Positions 36,744-46,368 of a stretch of 56,142 bases of DNA are shown piece after piece. The stretch comes from Fluviicola sp. (GTDB lineage: Bacteria; Bacteroidota; Bacteroidia; Flavobacteriales_D; Crocinitomicaceae), in NCBI GenBank assembly GCA_002734085.1, contig NVXV01000013.1:1211-57352 (forward strand), given 5' to 3'. Position numbers and translations under genes: made by a program. The stretch's first letter is position 1, and the number at the start of each line of letters is the position of its first letter. The notes beneath the pieces were generated by a model. The model saw only the letters and a program-made list of their open reading frames with translations. It was not told where the DNA came from and did not search any database.

Positions 36744-38266
36744 TGTGTTGTTTCATTTTTAATATTAAACACAGCCTCAAAATACTCATTTGGATGCATC
36801 AACTCATAGCTGATTCGTTCAGATAAAACCTGAATATGATCCGCGAAAAAACCATAGTAAAGTGTTATCAATGCTAAAAAGACTATAGGAAAGATTAATG
36901 CTGTTTTTTCTCTTTTTGTGAATTGATTAAAATATTTTAGTTTGACTAAATCGTCTCGCTCGCTCGCATGTTTAGCAAACACTTGATTCCAAATCTTTGC
37001 GATAATAAAAAGTGTAATAAAACTTGCAAAAATAAAAGCAACCAACAATCCTATGTTACTTGTTTCATAACTTGCGCCAAATAGCGATATTTTAGGCCAA
37101 AACCCTGATAAAGGAGGGATTCCAACTAAAGCGAATAAAGGAATTACGAAAAGAAGTGCAAGTTTTGGGTAATTATTCATTAACCCACCCATTTCAGACA
37201 GTTTATTATTTCCGAAAATTCTGAATGTAAACCCGCCAATAAGAAATAGGTTCGCCTTTACAATTATATCGTGGAACATATAAAACACAACTCCAACAAG
37301 AGCCATTTCTGTAAACATACTTAAGCCTCCAATCATAAATCCAATATGACAAATAATTAAGTAGGAAAAAGTACGTACCATGTCTTTTTGAACAAGAGCT
37401 CCAATGCCTCCAAAGATTATAGTAAAGGCAGCAATCACAATAAAAACTGTTTGATTAACACCACTGATAGGAAATAGTAAGGTGAAGACCCGTATCATGG
37501 CATATACACCAACCTTCGTTAATAAACCTCCAAATAGAGCAGATACGGCAGCCGGAGGAGTGTGGTAAGAGGCTGGTAGCCAAAAGTAAAGAGGAAATAC
37601 TCCTGACTTAACACCGAAACCGACAAAGAAGATTAATGAAATCGTACTTACTAACCCTTTGTTTTCAATCGTAGGAATAATTTGTGATAATTCGGCCATG
37701 TTAAGTGAACCTGTCACACCATATAGCATAGCAATTGCGGTGAGAAATACGATAGACGCCAACATGTTTAAAGTGAAGTATTTGACTGCTCCTTCGAGTT
37801 GAGCTTTGCGACCACCTATTGTGAGCAAAACAAAAGAGGAAATAATAATTACCTCAAACCAAACGTATAAATTGAAGATGTCTCCAGTTAAAAAAGCGCC
37901 AGTTAGTCCCATTATTAAGAAGTGGAACATGGCGTAATAACCAAATTTAACTCGTGAAGAAACTACGTTCGTACTAGAATATATTGAAACGGCAAAACCT
38001 ACTACGCTTGTAAGAAGTACTAAGACCACAGCAAAGGTATCTGCCACCAAAGAAATACCAAATGGCGGTTCCCAATTCCCTATTTGCATGGTTTGAATTC
38101 CGTTATTCCAGACTTGTGAGAACAAAAGTGCAGAGATAATTACGCTAACTCCACTTCCTAATACACTCACAACTCTCTGTGTTCGGGGCTTAGACCATAG
38201 AAATAGCAAAATAACAGCAATTAATGCTTGGAATAATATGGGCAGTATGATTAATTGACTGTGCAT
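36740..38266 (-). CDS. mrpD: Mrp cation/proton antiporter subunit D
   Basis: 508 residues, homologous to NuoM/NuoN-like proton-pumping subunits, with 13-14 transmembrane helices. NLYVWFEVIIISSFVLLTIG holds the key helix-5 Glu, and KSGVFPLYFWLPASYHTPPA with ALFGGLLTKVGVYAM holds the Lys residues of the proton path. The mrpC TAA and mrpD ATG share one base (TAATG). Confidence 0.95.
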   Translation of the reverse strand: MHSQLIILPILFQALIAVILLFLWSKPRTQRVVSVLGSGVSVIISALLFSQVWNNGIQTMQIGNWEPPFGISLVADTFAVVLVLLTSVVGFAVSIYSSTNVVSSRVKFGYYAMFHFLIMGLTGAFLTGDIFNLYVWFEVIIISSFVLLTIGGRKAQLEGAVKYFTLNMLASIVFLTAIAMLYGVTGSLNMAELSQIIPTIENKGLVSTISLIFFVGFGVKSGVFPLYFWLPASYHTPPAAVSALFGGLLTKVGVYAMIRVFTLLFPISGVNQTVFIVIAAFTIIFGGIGALVQKDMVRTFSYLIICHIGFMIGGLSMFTEMALVGVVFYMFHDIIVKANLFLIGGFTFRIFGNNKLSEMGGLMNNYPKLALLFVIPLFALVGIPPLSGFWPKISLFGASYETSNIGLLVAFIFASFITLFIIAKIWNQVFAKHASERDDLVKLKYFNQFTKREKTALIFPIVFLALITLYYGFFADHIQVLSERISYELMHPNEYFEAVFNIKNETTQ

Positions 38267-38616
38267 TAAATGCGATCTGTTTCGTTCATAGCGTCAATAT
38301 CGTCTGTCTTCACCACTTTGTAAGCTCTTTTAATCAAAACAATTGCGAAAGATTGCAACCCGAAACTGATGACAATTGCCGTAAGAATTAATGCTTGAGG
38401 CACTGGATCGGCAAAGAGACCTTCTAGATGCTTTGCATCCTCCGGAATAATTGGCGGACGTCCTTTAACCAGACCTCCCATGAGAAAAATAAGTAGGTTA
38501 ACACCATTTCCAAGTAATACAATTCCTATAATTAATTTAACCAAACTTCGACGCAAAATGAGATAAATTCCCGCAGCGTAAAGTATTCCAGTCATGATAG
38601 CTAATAATATTTCCAT
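38266..38616 (-). CDS. mrpC: Mrp cation/proton antiporter subunit C
   Basis: 116 residues with three helices; a NuoK homologue. [19 protein letters not shown] and [17 protein letters not shown] are the MnhC/MrpC signatures. It starts 1 base after the mrpB stop and overlaps mrpD by one base. Confidence 0.94.
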   Translation of the reverse strand: MEILLAIMTGILYAAGIYLILRRSLVKLIIGIVLLGNGVNLLIFLMGGLVKGRPPIIPEDAKHLEGLFADPVPQALILTAIVISFGLQSFAIVLIKRAYKVVKTDDIDAMNETDRI

Positions 38617-38617
38617 G

Positions 38618-39031
38618 TCAAACTGTTTCTGATATAGTGAATATTATTGTTAATGATACGCCTACAACAACCAGATAGACCCCTGTGTCAAAAAATAAAG
38701 CACTTCCAATTTTCCCAATCACTGGGATTTCATCGGGATACCATAATCCCGTCAATAACGGTAAGTCCGCAAAAATCATAGGAGCGACGGCGCTCAATAT
38801 GGCTACCGTTAAACCAACAGGAATTAAGAAACCTGGATGTATACGTAAAAGATATCGTGTTTTCTTTAATCCGTTGGCAAAAGCGTGAAGAATAAAAGCG
38901 ATAGATGCAATTAAACCACCAATAAATCCACCACCAGGAAGATAGTGTCCACGTAGAAGTACAAAAACTGAAAACAATAACAGTAATGGCAATAAATAAT
39001 TAGAAGCAGAACTTAAAATAATACTCTTCAT
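38618..39031 (-). CDS. mrpB: Mrp cation/proton antiporter subunit B
   Basis: 137 residues with four helices. [19 protein letters not shown] is the MnhB domain signature. It starts directly next to the mrpA stop with no gap. Confidence 0.94.
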   Translation of the reverse strand: MKSIILSSASNYLLPLLLLFSVFVLLRGHYLPGGGFIGGLIASIAFILHAFANGLKKTRYLLRIHPGFLIPVGLTVAILSAVAPMIFADLPLLTGLWYPDEIPVIGKIGSALFFDTGVYLVVVGVSLTIIFTISETV

Positions 39032-41362
39032 TTATTTTTCGTGTTTCTTTAAATATAGTTTTAATAATGCAAATACACCAATCGCCGCAATGGAAAGTAC
39101 AATAATTTCAATCATTGTATCGAACCCTCTAAAGTCAACAAGAATAACGTTGACAATGTTTTTACCTTTCGCTAGAACATATGCATTCTCAGAATAAAAT
39201 TCTGTAACGTTCTTTACTGGATTTTCGTTCATTATCTCTACTATGATAAATGACATAAACGTCCCAAAAGTCAAAGCAATTATTCCGTCTCTGATTCGGT
39301 TAGTTGGATTAGACATCCTTAAATACTTAGGTAAACGGTATAGTACTAGTACAAATAAAATAACCGTTAAAGTGTCAATCGTGAACTGTGTCATTGCTAG
39401 ATCGGGCGCTCCATAAAAGACGAAAATGAAACACATGGCATATCCAACGATTCCTAATCCAGCTACTGCAGAAAGTCTTGATTTACTAAATACTGTAAAT
39501 AAAATCGCAAAGAACATGATTATGCAGATAATAATCTCGTTCCAATCCAAGCTTTTGATTTGTTCAATGTTAAGAAAAACCCTTGGATTAATAAAGATAT
39601 GGATACCGAGCACAACAGTTAATATAACTAACAGAATCATTACATACCTTCGTAAATAACCATTCTGAAATAATCGTGTCAGAAATATTGAAAGTTGGCT
39701 AAATAAGTTTCCAAAGAGAATAATTAAATCTTTCGGAGCTAAAACATCAAATCGTTGAATAAAAGTTTCTTTTGATTTAGACGGTTTCCACAGAACATAA
39801 AGTAATAATCCCGCTCCAATCGTGATAAGACTCAGTAAGAAGATAAAATTGAATCCATGCCAAAGTTTAAGGTGAGGTGCTTCTACACCTGATAATTTTG
39901 CTGCAATATTATCAGTAAATAAATTACCAAGTAAACCAGGGAATAAACCAAAAACTACCCCTAATAAGGCAAGTAGGATAGGAGGTCCCCAAAGTATGAA
40001 ATTTGGTTTTTCAGTTTCTGAAAGGTGTTCAGGTAGCTTTCCAATGAATGGTTTGACGCCCACAATAAACCCTGCAAACACCATGAATATGTTGGTCACT
40101 AAAGCGATTGTTGTTAATAATCCAGCATTTAGTCCAGCATGTAATGTAGATTCATAGATCAAATCTTTTCCAACGAACCCAACACTAGGTGGGATTCCGG
40201 CGCTTGAAATAGCAGCAAGTAATCCTGCAATGGAAAGTGGAAGCATAAACTTTCTTAAACCCGCAAGTCGAGTAATATCACGTGTACCTGCACCATAGTC
40301 TATAGTTCCTGTTACAAGAAATAAGGATGCTTTGTATAGGGCGTGAACCATTATAAAAATAATAGCCGCAGTAATAGCTTCAGCAGTTCCGATCCCTATA
40401 AGAAAAACCATTATACCCAAAGCACCAATTGTAGAGTAAGCAAGTATTCCTTTTAAGTCTGTTCTAAAAAGCGTGTGAACTGCAGCGTAAAGCATTGTAA
40501 TTGCTCCAAAAATAATAAGTATAGTTCCGAAATATTCATTTAGTGAGAAATGAGGGGAAAACCTTAGTAGCAAATAAACCCCCGCTTTTACCATAGTTGC
40601 AGAATGAAGATAAGTTGAAACTGGGGTTGGAGCTCTCATTGCCCCAGGAAGCCAGAAATGAAATGGGAACTGAGCTGACTTCGTAAATGCAGCGAGTAGT
40701 AAAAACACCAATAAGAAAATACTTAATTCACCTTGTGCAAATAACTCAGGATTTGTTAGCATTTCAGATATAGTGTAAGTACCGGTTAATTGTCCTGCTA
40801 AAACGGCAAAAGCTAATAAAGATAGACCGCCTAAACCTGTAATACTTAACGCCAGTAATGCCGATTTTCGAGATTCTTTATCCGTATTTTTAAAACTAAT
40901 TAGAAAAAAAGAACTAATACTTGTGAGCTCCCAAAAAACGAACATAGAAATGATATTGTTGGAGGTAACTAATCCCAACATAGCCCCCATAAAAACGCTC
41001 AAATAACAGTAAAATCGCAAAAGCTTATTATTTTCTTTAAGATACTCCTTACTGTAAATAAAAACCAATGATCCTATTCCAGTAATCAAAAGAGTAAAGA
41101 GGAGCGAGAGTCCATCCAATTGAAAATCTAAATTAATACCTAAAGAAGGAACCCATTTTGTTGAAAAATGAATTACATCACCATTTGCAATTGCAGGTAT
41201 AAACTGGGCAAAGTAGATAAATAATCCGAGAGGCAGTAGGGATGCCAGCCATGTAAATCTTTCGAATCTTTGCTGGCCTATAAAAAATAGTACCAATGCA
41301 AAAATGAAACTCGACAATATGGCAAAAAGCATTGTTGACATCTCCTGCAAAAATAGTAGCAT
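39032..41362 (-). CDS. mrpA: Mrp cation/proton antiporter subunit A
   Basis: 776 residues, a fused NuoL-like and MrpB-like subunit. FVFWELTSISSFFLISFKN holds the helix-5 Glu, SAQFPFHFWLPGAMRAPTP with YLHSATMVKAGVYLLL holds the Lys sites, and the C-terminal helices (DLAMTQFTIDTLTVILFVLV; FDTMIEIIVLSIAAIGVFAL) are the MrpA-specific part. It is the first gene of the seven-gene Mrp operon, which moves Na+ (or K+) out in exchange for protons and supports pH and salt tolerance. A -7 box candidate lies at 41444-41451. Gene order A to G is the usual group 1 type. Confidence 0.95.
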   Translation of the reverse strand: MLLFLQEMSTMLFAILSSFIFALVLFFIGQQRFERFTWLASLLPLGLFIYFAQFIPAIANGDVIHFSTKWVPSLGINLDFQLDGLSLLFTLLITGIGSLVFIYSKEYLKENNKLLRFYCYLSVFMGAMLGLVTSNNIISMFVFWELTSISSFFLISFKNTDKESRKSALLALSITGLGGLSLLAFAVLAGQLTGTYTISEMLTNPELFAQGELSIFLLVFLLLAAFTKSAQFPFHFWLPGAMRAPTPVSTYLHSATMVKAGVYLLLRFSPHFSLNEYFGTILIIFGAITMLYAAVHTLFRTDLKGILAYSTIGALGIMVFLIGIGTAEAITAAIIFIMVHALYKASLFLVTGTIDYGAGTRDITRLAGLRKFMLPLSIAGLLAAISSAGIPPSVGFVGKDLIYESTLHAGLNAGLLTTIALVTNIFMVFAGFIVGVKPFIGKLPEHLSETEKPNFILWGPPILLALLGVVFGLFPGLLGNLFTDNIAAKLSGVEAPHLKLWHGFNFIFLLSLITIGAGLLLYVLWKPSKSKETFIQRFDVLAPKDLIILFGNLFSQLSIFLTRLFQNGYLRRYVMILLVILTVVLGIHIFINPRVFLNIEQIKSLDWNEIIICIIMFFAILFTVFSKSRLSAVAGLGIVGYAMCFIFVFYGAPDLAMTQFTIDTLTVILFVLVLYRLPKYLRMSNPTNRIRDGIIALTFGTFMSFIIVEIMNENPVKNVTEFYSENAYVLAKGKNIVNVILVDFRGFDTMIEIIVLSIAAIGVFALLKLYLKKHEK

Positions 41363-41443
41363 TTACGATATGAAGCAATCAATTTGAAATCAATTTTGAG
41401 ACATTTTGAATTTTTATGGAATTGCGTTGTCCTTAGTTCTTCT

Positions 41444-41451
41444 CAAATTTA
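41444..41451 (-). promoter_or_regulatory. -7 box for the mrp operon
   Basis: Minus-strand TAAATTTG matches TAnnTTTG, 82 bases before the mrpA ATG. No clear -33 box is visible. Confidence 0.3.
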
Positions 41452-41568
41452 AATTGATTCTAAATCTAGGGTGAAAATTATTGGGTAGAATAGTAATTAA
41501 TACAAGGCCACCACTCATAAATTAAATGAATGAGACTCTTTTTCTGCAATTCAGCATGCACATTTTTC

Positions 41569-42201
41569 TTAGAACATATATCCAGCAGTTAACTGAAACC
41601 AATGATTTTTATAGTTAGGATCGGAAGATGTACCGTCACCATCGTTACTCATTAGATCCCAGCCAGCTTTACCAGAAATAATGAAATTTGAAATATTAAT
41701 ATCAAAACCACCTACAGCACCCACAGTATTTTTCCGGATATTGTCATTATCAAACTCCTCTTCACTACCAAAAACACTTTCACCAGAAGTAAACTCACTT
41801 TCTTGGCGCATTAAGTAAGAATATTGAGGACCAGCAACAATTGTTAAGAATTTAGTTGGTTTAAGTTGCAATTGTATTGGAATATCCAGGTGGGTCGCTG
41901 TTCGTGTATATTCATAGGAACCTAAGAACGGTATAGAACCAGACCCTCTATAACCTTTTTGAGAAATTAATACTTCAGGTTGAAGACCAATGAATTCACC
42001 GAGAGGTACTCCTAAGAAAACACCTCCAACAAATCCAAACTTTCCGTTGGCTACAAAGTCGTTTCCCGACTCGTCCCAAACATTAGAATAATTCGTCCCC
42101 GCTTTTAAACCAAAAACAAAGTCTTCTCGTCTATCCTCACTTTGAGAATACATTCCTGTAATAAAACTCATTGTTAAAATAATTGTTAATACGTTCTTCA
42201 T
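41569..42201 (-). CDS. Outer-membrane beta-barrel (porin family) protein
   Basis: 210 residues with a signal peptide (1-19, ITGMYSQ). FVFGLKAGTNYSNVWDESG is the start of the OMP_b-brl_2 type barrel, followed by FGFVGGVFLGVPLGEFIGLQPEVL and THLDIPIQLQLKPTKFLTIV, and the chain ends in a strand with a terminal Phe (HWFQLTAGYMF), as barrels need for BAM-mediated insertion. An extended loop has acidic GSEEEFDNDN. No specific substrate or function can be assigned. Confidence 0.78.
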   Translation of the reverse strand: MKNVLTIILTMSFITGMYSQSEDRREDFVFGLKAGTNYSNVWDESGNDFVANGKFGFVGGVFLGVPLGEFIGLQPEVLISQKGYRGSGSIPFLGSYEYTRTATHLDIPIQLQLKPTKFLTIVAGPQYSYLMRQESEFTSGESVFGSEEEFDNDNIRKNTVGAVGGFDINISNFIISGKAGWDLMSNDGDGTSSDPNYKNHWFQLTAGYMF

Positions 42202-42352
42202 TTTTTCTTTATTTCTAGGTTCACCTTCAACTTAAGAAAAATATTTCGGTACACAATGTAATGCCTTGTAAAACCTATGTTTTTAACTTTTTTTATTAAT
42301 TGTAATGTAGTATTAAGGAGCTAATTACTTTGATGAAAGGTCTATTTCTTTT

Positions 42353-42952
42353 TTATAAGGTTCTTTCAAGTAAATCAATCATTTCATTTTGAAGTGAATG
42401 TCCTTTATCCTCGTTGTACCAATTTTGTAATGTGACCTTGACTTCTTCAAATTTAGCTTCTTTTTCTTTTAAATCCAGATAGATGGTTTGGCATTCTTCT
42501 GGTCGAGGTCCCCAAACCCCAAGATCTCTATCTTTTTCATCACGAATCACTAGTTTAGGTACCGATTTCCCACCATTTGTAAGGTATTTCTCTATCATCA
42601 ATGGAGGAGTGTCTCTCCAAACTATATTAAGATTTATTAAAGGATTAAGGTCGGCTATTAATTTAAGAAAAGGAATACTATGTGCTGCATCTCCACACCA
42701 TGGTTCTGTTATGATATACCACGTTTGTGTCGTTTTTATTTTTGAAACAACTTGCTTTACCCTTTCATGAATTACCCCTGTTTTAAGCCATCGCTTCTGT
42801 CTACTTCTATTCAGCTTTAAATAATTCAAATAAGCAGGATCGTCGTATGGAACAAGAGGTGTTTCACTGTTCAGTATTTCATCAAATTTGCGAATGTAGC
42901 TAGACCAGCTAACGATGTTCTGTGATTCACTTATTTCACTTGTATTTTTCAT
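42353..42952 (-). CDS. Thioredoxin-fold protein with a single-Cys active-site motif
   Basis: 199 residues, cytoplasmic (no signal peptide). ITEPWCGDAAHSIPF is at the position of the W-C-G-P-C active site, but the second Cys is replaced by Ala, so only the first Cys remains. KSVPKLVIRD supplies the cis-Pro after a beta strand. This single-Cys type is a known family in Bacteroidota; the lack of a resolving Cys argues against a classical thiol-disulphide reductase. It diverges from the phosphoesterase gene, with -7 boxes at 42986-42993 and 43016-43023. Confidence 0.78.
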   Translation of the reverse strand: MKNTSEISESQNIVSWSSYIRKFDEILNSETPLVPYDDPAYLNYLKLNRSRQKRWLKTGVIHERVKQVVSKIKTTQTWYIITEPWCGDAAHSIPFLKLIADLNPLINLNIVWRDTPPLMIEKYLTNGGKSVPKLVIRDEKDRDLGVWGPRPEECQTIYLDLKEKEAKFEEVKVTLQNWYNEDKGHSLQNEMIDLLERTL

Positions 42953-42985
42953 TTGAATTTGTACGTTTGGGGTTATTGTTCATTA

Positions 42986-42993
42986 CAAAGTTA
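42986..42993 (-). promoter_or_regulatory. -7 box for the thioredoxin-fold gene
   Basis: Minus-strand TAACTTTG matches TAnnTTTG, 33 bases before the ATG at 42952. Confidence 0.35.
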
Positions 42994-43015
42994 GAGTTCA
43001 TTTGTTCTGAATGGT

Positions 43016-43023
43016 TACTTTTG
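43016..43023 (+). promoter_or_regulatory. -7 box for the phosphoesterase gene
   Basis: TACTTTTG matches TAnnTTTG, 22 bases before the ATG at 43046. Together with the box at 42986 it makes a divergent promoter pair. Confidence 0.35.
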
Positions 43024-43045
43024 GCTTTAATAAATATATTCCTAC

Positions 43046-43543
43046 ATGATAATTGGTTTAATGTCAGATACACATAGCTATCTGGACCCAGCGGTAAAAA
43101 AATATTTTAAGGACGTCGACGAAATTTGGCATGCTGGAGATATTGGAAGCATTGAGTTGTTAAACGATCTAAAAGCTTTTAAACCTTGCGTTGCTGTTTA
43201 TGGAAATATTGACCATGGAGCTGTTAAGCAAACGACTAAAGAATTTGAGCGATTTGAACGTGAAGGTGTAGAAGTGTTAATGACACATATAGCAGGAAAG
43301 CCTGGTAAATATTCAAAACCTCTTTATGAAGAACTGAATAAAAATGGAGCGCCGAAATTGTTTGTATGTGGACACTCACACATTTTATTGGTAAAAATGG
43401 ATCCACGTTTTAACATGCTATGGATGAATCCTGGAGCTTGTGGGAATCATGGTTTTCATAAAGTAAAAACATTACTCCGTTTTGATTTGATTTCAGGTGA
43501 AATTAAAAACCTGGAAGCAATTGAAATTGGAACTAGAGGGTAA
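43046..43543 (+). CDS. YfcE/MJ0936-type metallophosphoesterase
   Basis: 165 residues. Metal-binding residues are visible: D8-x-H10 in MSDTHSY, D32 in HAGDIGS, N in YGNIDHG, H in MTHIAGKPG and the C-G-H-S-H of VCGHSHIL. Members of this family are small phosphodiesterases or phosphatases of unknown physiological substrate. It is followed by porQ after 66 bases on the same strand. Confidence 0.88.
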   Translation: MIIGLMSDTHSYLDPAVKKYFKDVDEIWHAGDIGSIELLNDLKAFKPCVAVYGNIDHGAVKQTTKEFERFEREGVEVLMTHIAGKPGKYSKPLYEELNKNGAPKLFVCGHSHILLVKMDPRFNMLWMNPGACGNHGFHKVKTLLRFDLISGEIKNLEAIEIGTRG

Positions 43544-43609
43544 ACTGTTAAAAGATTAATTCTAACGCAAAAACAATTTTTTATATATTCGCTCGTTTTG
43601 TCATCACTC

Positions 43610-44644
43610 ATGAAATTAAGATTAACAACACTTATCATAATTATTCCATTTTTGTTTAAAGCACAGACGGGTGGACTAAATGTGTTTCCATTTTTAGACT
43701 TAGGATATAACGCCCGTGCGGTGGCACTTGGTGGATTATTCATTACACCTTACGACGATGATATAAATATGGGCGTTTTAAACCCAGCCTCTTTCAATGA
43801 AGAAATGGATAATTCCATGGGGTTTAACCAAGCCCTTCATGCAGGAGGAATCAATCATGGTCAGGTCGTTTATGGTAAGCATTTTGATAAGATAGGTACA
43901 GGCGCATTGCATTTAAGATATGTGGCTTATGGTAAAATGGATAGGACTGATGAACTTGGTAATACAAACGGAACTTTTTCAGCAGGAGATTTCGTTTTAG
44001 GCGGAAGTTTAGGACGTAGATTGAATCCAAGAATTTCCATTGGTGCTAGTTTCAATTTGATTTGGTCGCAACTGGAATCCTATAGTTCTATGGGATTATC
44101 ACTTGATTTAGCTGGAATGTATCAAAGCGAAAGTGGGAGAACAACCGTTACCGCATTAGTTCGAAACGCTGGTTTTCAGATAAAAACATATACCGAAAAG
44201 AATCGCGCTCCGCTACCGATTCAACCAATGCTAGGTATTTCTCATAAATTAGAACATGCTCCCTTTCGTTTATCTCTTGTAGCACATCATTTAAATAAAT
44301 GGGACTTAACGTATAACGATCCTAATCTAGAGCCAACTATAGACCCTTTGTCAGGAGAAGAAATCCCTGTTCCTAGAGCTGGTTTTGGCGAAAAATTAGG
44401 AAGACACTTTATATTTCAAGTTGAGGTGCTTGGGGGTGATTTATTAAGAATTCGAGGAGCTTTTGATTATCATCTTAGAAGACAAATGTTAGTACAAAAT
44501 AGACCTGGAATGGGAGGCTTCTCCTTTGGTTTAGGATTTAACTTTAAACGTTTTTCAATTGATTATGGACTGAAGATTTTCTCAAGTGCAGGGTTTAATA
44601 ATTTGTTGACCCTTCGAACGGATTTCGATATGTGGAAGAAGTAA
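43610..44644 (+). CDS. porQ: Type IX secretion system protein PorQ
   Basis: 344 residues from ATG 43610 (a TTG four codons upstream is in frame but would weaken the signal peptide). FKAQTGGLNVFPFLDLGYNA and ALGGLFITPYDDDINMGVLN right after the signal peptide are typical of PorQ, an outer-membrane barrel of the UPF0164/PorV-like family. PorQ works with PorU/PorV/PorZ in the attachment complex that processes T9SS cargo and links it to A-LPS. The chain shows strands throughout and ends with RTDFDMWKK. It is separate from other T9SS genes here, as is common. Confidence 0.9.
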   Translation: MKLRLTTLIIIIPFLFKAQTGGLNVFPFLDLGYNARAVALGGLFITPYDDDINMGVLNPASFNEEMDNSMGFNQALHAGGINHGQVVYGKHFDKIGTGALHLRYVAYGKMDRTDELGNTNGTFSAGDFVLGGSLGRRLNPRISIGASFNLIWSQLESYSSMGLSLDLAGMYQSESGRTTVTALVRNAGFQIKTYTEKNRAPLPIQPMLGISHKLEHAPFRLSLVAHHLNKWDLTYNDPNLEPTIDPLSGEEIPVPRAGFGEKLGRHFIFQVEVLGGDLLRIRGAFDYHLRRQMLVQNRPGMGGFSFGLGFNFKRFSIDYGLKIFSSAGFNNLLTLRTDFDMWKK

Positions 44645-44832
44645 TAGTTTTTATCTGCAATGTGTGCGAAGTAGGCGTGAAAGTCACAAAGTTTTATGTT
44701 GAATACAGAGTGCTCTTGTCATAGGCTCTAAGAGCGTAGCATGTCTTATTATCCTAACATCTTAATATCTCCTTGTCTAAAAATACTACTCGAGAATTTA
44801 ACACAATCACACCTTAAATTTCAAAATAATAT
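44645..44832. other. Region between porQ and gdhA
   Basis: About 190 bases without a gene. It contains an inverted repeat GCTCTT (44712-44717) / AAGAGC (44730-44735), within which GCTCTAAGAGC is itself a palindrome, and ends with the gdhA promoter box. No terminator T-run is seen after porQ, but this hairpin may contribute. Confidence 0.4.
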
Positions 44833-44840
44833 TACTTTTG
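44833..44840 (+). promoter_or_regulatory. -7 box for gdhA
   Basis: TACTTTTG matches TAnnTTTG, 25 bases before the gdhA ATG. Confidence 0.4.
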
Positions 44841-44865
44841 TTAAGGATATTAAATAAACTAAAAT

Positions 44866-46227
44866 ATGTCTGATAAATATCAAGATCGAATAGATGCTTT
44901 CATGGAGAAGATGAAAGCAACAGGAGCTCATGAAGTTGAGTTTCTTCAAGCAGTTGAAGAGGTAGCAGAAACGGTTATTCCTTTTATTGCTGAACACCCA
45001 ATTTATGAGGAACACAATATACTAGAGCGAATTGTTGAGCCAGAAAGAACTATCATTTTTAGAGTTCCTTGGTTGGATGATAATAACAAGGCGCGTATCA
45101 ATAGAGGTTACCGTGTAGAGTTTAACTCTGCAATAGGACCATATAAAGGCGGTTTGCGTTTTCATCCATCTGTAAACCTTTCTATTTTGAAGTTCTTAGG
45201 ATTCGAGCAAATATTTAAAAACTCATTGACAACCCTTCCGATGGGAGGAGGTAAAGGAGGCTCTGACTTTGATCCTAAAGGAAAATCAGATGCTGAAGTG
45301 ATGCGTTTTTGTCAATCTTTCATGACAGAACTTTCAAGACATATTGGACCTGATACTGATGTTCCTGCTGGAGATATCGGTGTAGGAGGAAGAGAAATCG
45401 GATACATGTTCGGTCAATATAAAAGAATACGTAATGAATTTACTGGCGTATTAACAGGTAAAGGAAGAAACTGGGGAGGATCATTGATCCGTCCAGAGGC
45501 AACTGGCTACGGAGCAATTTACTTTATTCAAAATATGTTGGAAAGAGAAGGAGATAACATCAGAGGAAAATCTATAGCTATCTCAGGTTCTGGTAATGTA
45601 GCGCAATTTGCGATTGAAAAGGTATTACAACTTGGAGGTAAAGTCTTGACCTGTTCTGATTCTCAAGGATATATTTTTGCACCAGACGGTATTCACTCAG
45701 AACATTTAGATTTCTTAAAAGAACTTAAGAATGTGAAAAGAGGTCGCCTAAGTGAAATGGTACAAGCTTATCCAGATATGCAATTCTTCGAAGGAGAGCG
45801 TTCTTGGAATGTACCAACAAATGTTGATATTGCAGTACCTTGTGCTACTCAAAACGAATTGAATGAGGAGGATGCTAAAAAACTTATTGATAAAGGAGTT
45901 AAGGTAGTGGGTGAAGGTGCTAACATGCCATGTACTCCTGAAGCAGTTGAATGTTTCTATCAAAACAACATAATTTTTGCTCCTGGTAAAGCCGCTAACG
46001 CAGGAGGTGTTGCTACTTCTGGTCTTGAAATGTCTCAAAATTCATTAAGAATGAGTTGGACAAGAGAAGAGGTTGACGATAAATTGAAAGCAATTATGGC
46101 TGATATTCACCAACAGTGTGTGAAGTATGGTAGAGGTGATGATGGTAAAGTAGATTATGTTAAAGGTGCAAACCTTGCAGGGTTCGTGAAAGTGGCAGAT
46201 TCAATGATTGATCAAGGAGTTGTTTAG
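44866..46227 (+). CDS. gdhA: Glutamate dehydrogenase (hexameric, NADP type)
   Basis: 453 residues, the typical length of small hexameric GDH. It interconverts 2-oxoglutarate plus ammonia and glutamate. Seen: YKGGLRFHPSVNLSILKFLG, LPMGGGKGGSDFDPKGKSD with the catalytic Lys residues, PAGDIGVGGREIGYMFGQYK, and the nucleotide fold ISGSGNVAQFAIEKV. Similarity to the E. coli GdhA type suggests NADP use. Monocistronic: it has its own -7 box upstream (44833-44840) and a strong terminator after it (46254-46284). Confidence 0.96.
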   Translation: MSDKYQDRIDAFMEKMKATGAHEVEFLQAVEEVAETVIPFIAEHPIYEEHNILERIVEPERTIIFRVPWLDDNNKARINRGYRVEFNSAIGPYKGGLRFHPSVNLSILKFLGFEQIFKNSLTTLPMGGGKGGSDFDPKGKSDAEVMRFCQSFMTELSRHIGPDTDVPAGDIGVGGREIGYMFGQYKRIRNEFTGVLTGKGRNWGGSLIRPEATGYGAIYFIQNMLEREGDNIRGKSIAISGSGNVAQFAIEKVLQLGGKVLTCSDSQGYIFAPDGIHSEHLDFLKELKNVKRGRLSEMVQAYPDMQFFEGERSWNVPTNVDIAVPCATQNELNEEDAKKLIDKGVKVVGEGANMPCTPEAVECFYQNNIIFAPGKAANAGGVATSGLEMSQNSLRMSWTREEVDDKLKAIMADIHQQCVKYGRGDDGKVDYVKGANLAGFVKVADSMIDQGVV

Positions 46228-46253
46228 ATAATTCTTTTTTAAGATATAATAAG

Positions 46254-46284
46254 GCGTCTTGTTTTCGAATGAGACGCTTTTTTT
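46254..46284 (+). terminator. Rho-independent terminator of gdhA
   Basis: Stem GCGTCT (46254-46259) / AGACGC (46272-46277) with a 12-base loop is followed by seven T (46278-46284), 27 bases after the gdhA stop. It is the clearest intrinsic terminator in the window. Confidence 0.8.
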
Positions 46285-46368
46285 GTCCACAGATAGTTTT
46301 TGGTTCACTACCGCTCACATTTTTGTCCACAGATTAGGGGGATTTACACAGATTTTTTTTTGTGTTTT

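Noticed and set aside
44645-44832. Possible tRNA or small RNA between porQ and gdhA
   Set aside because: No cloverleaf, anticodon arm or CCA-like end could be made; only a short inverted repeat is visible.
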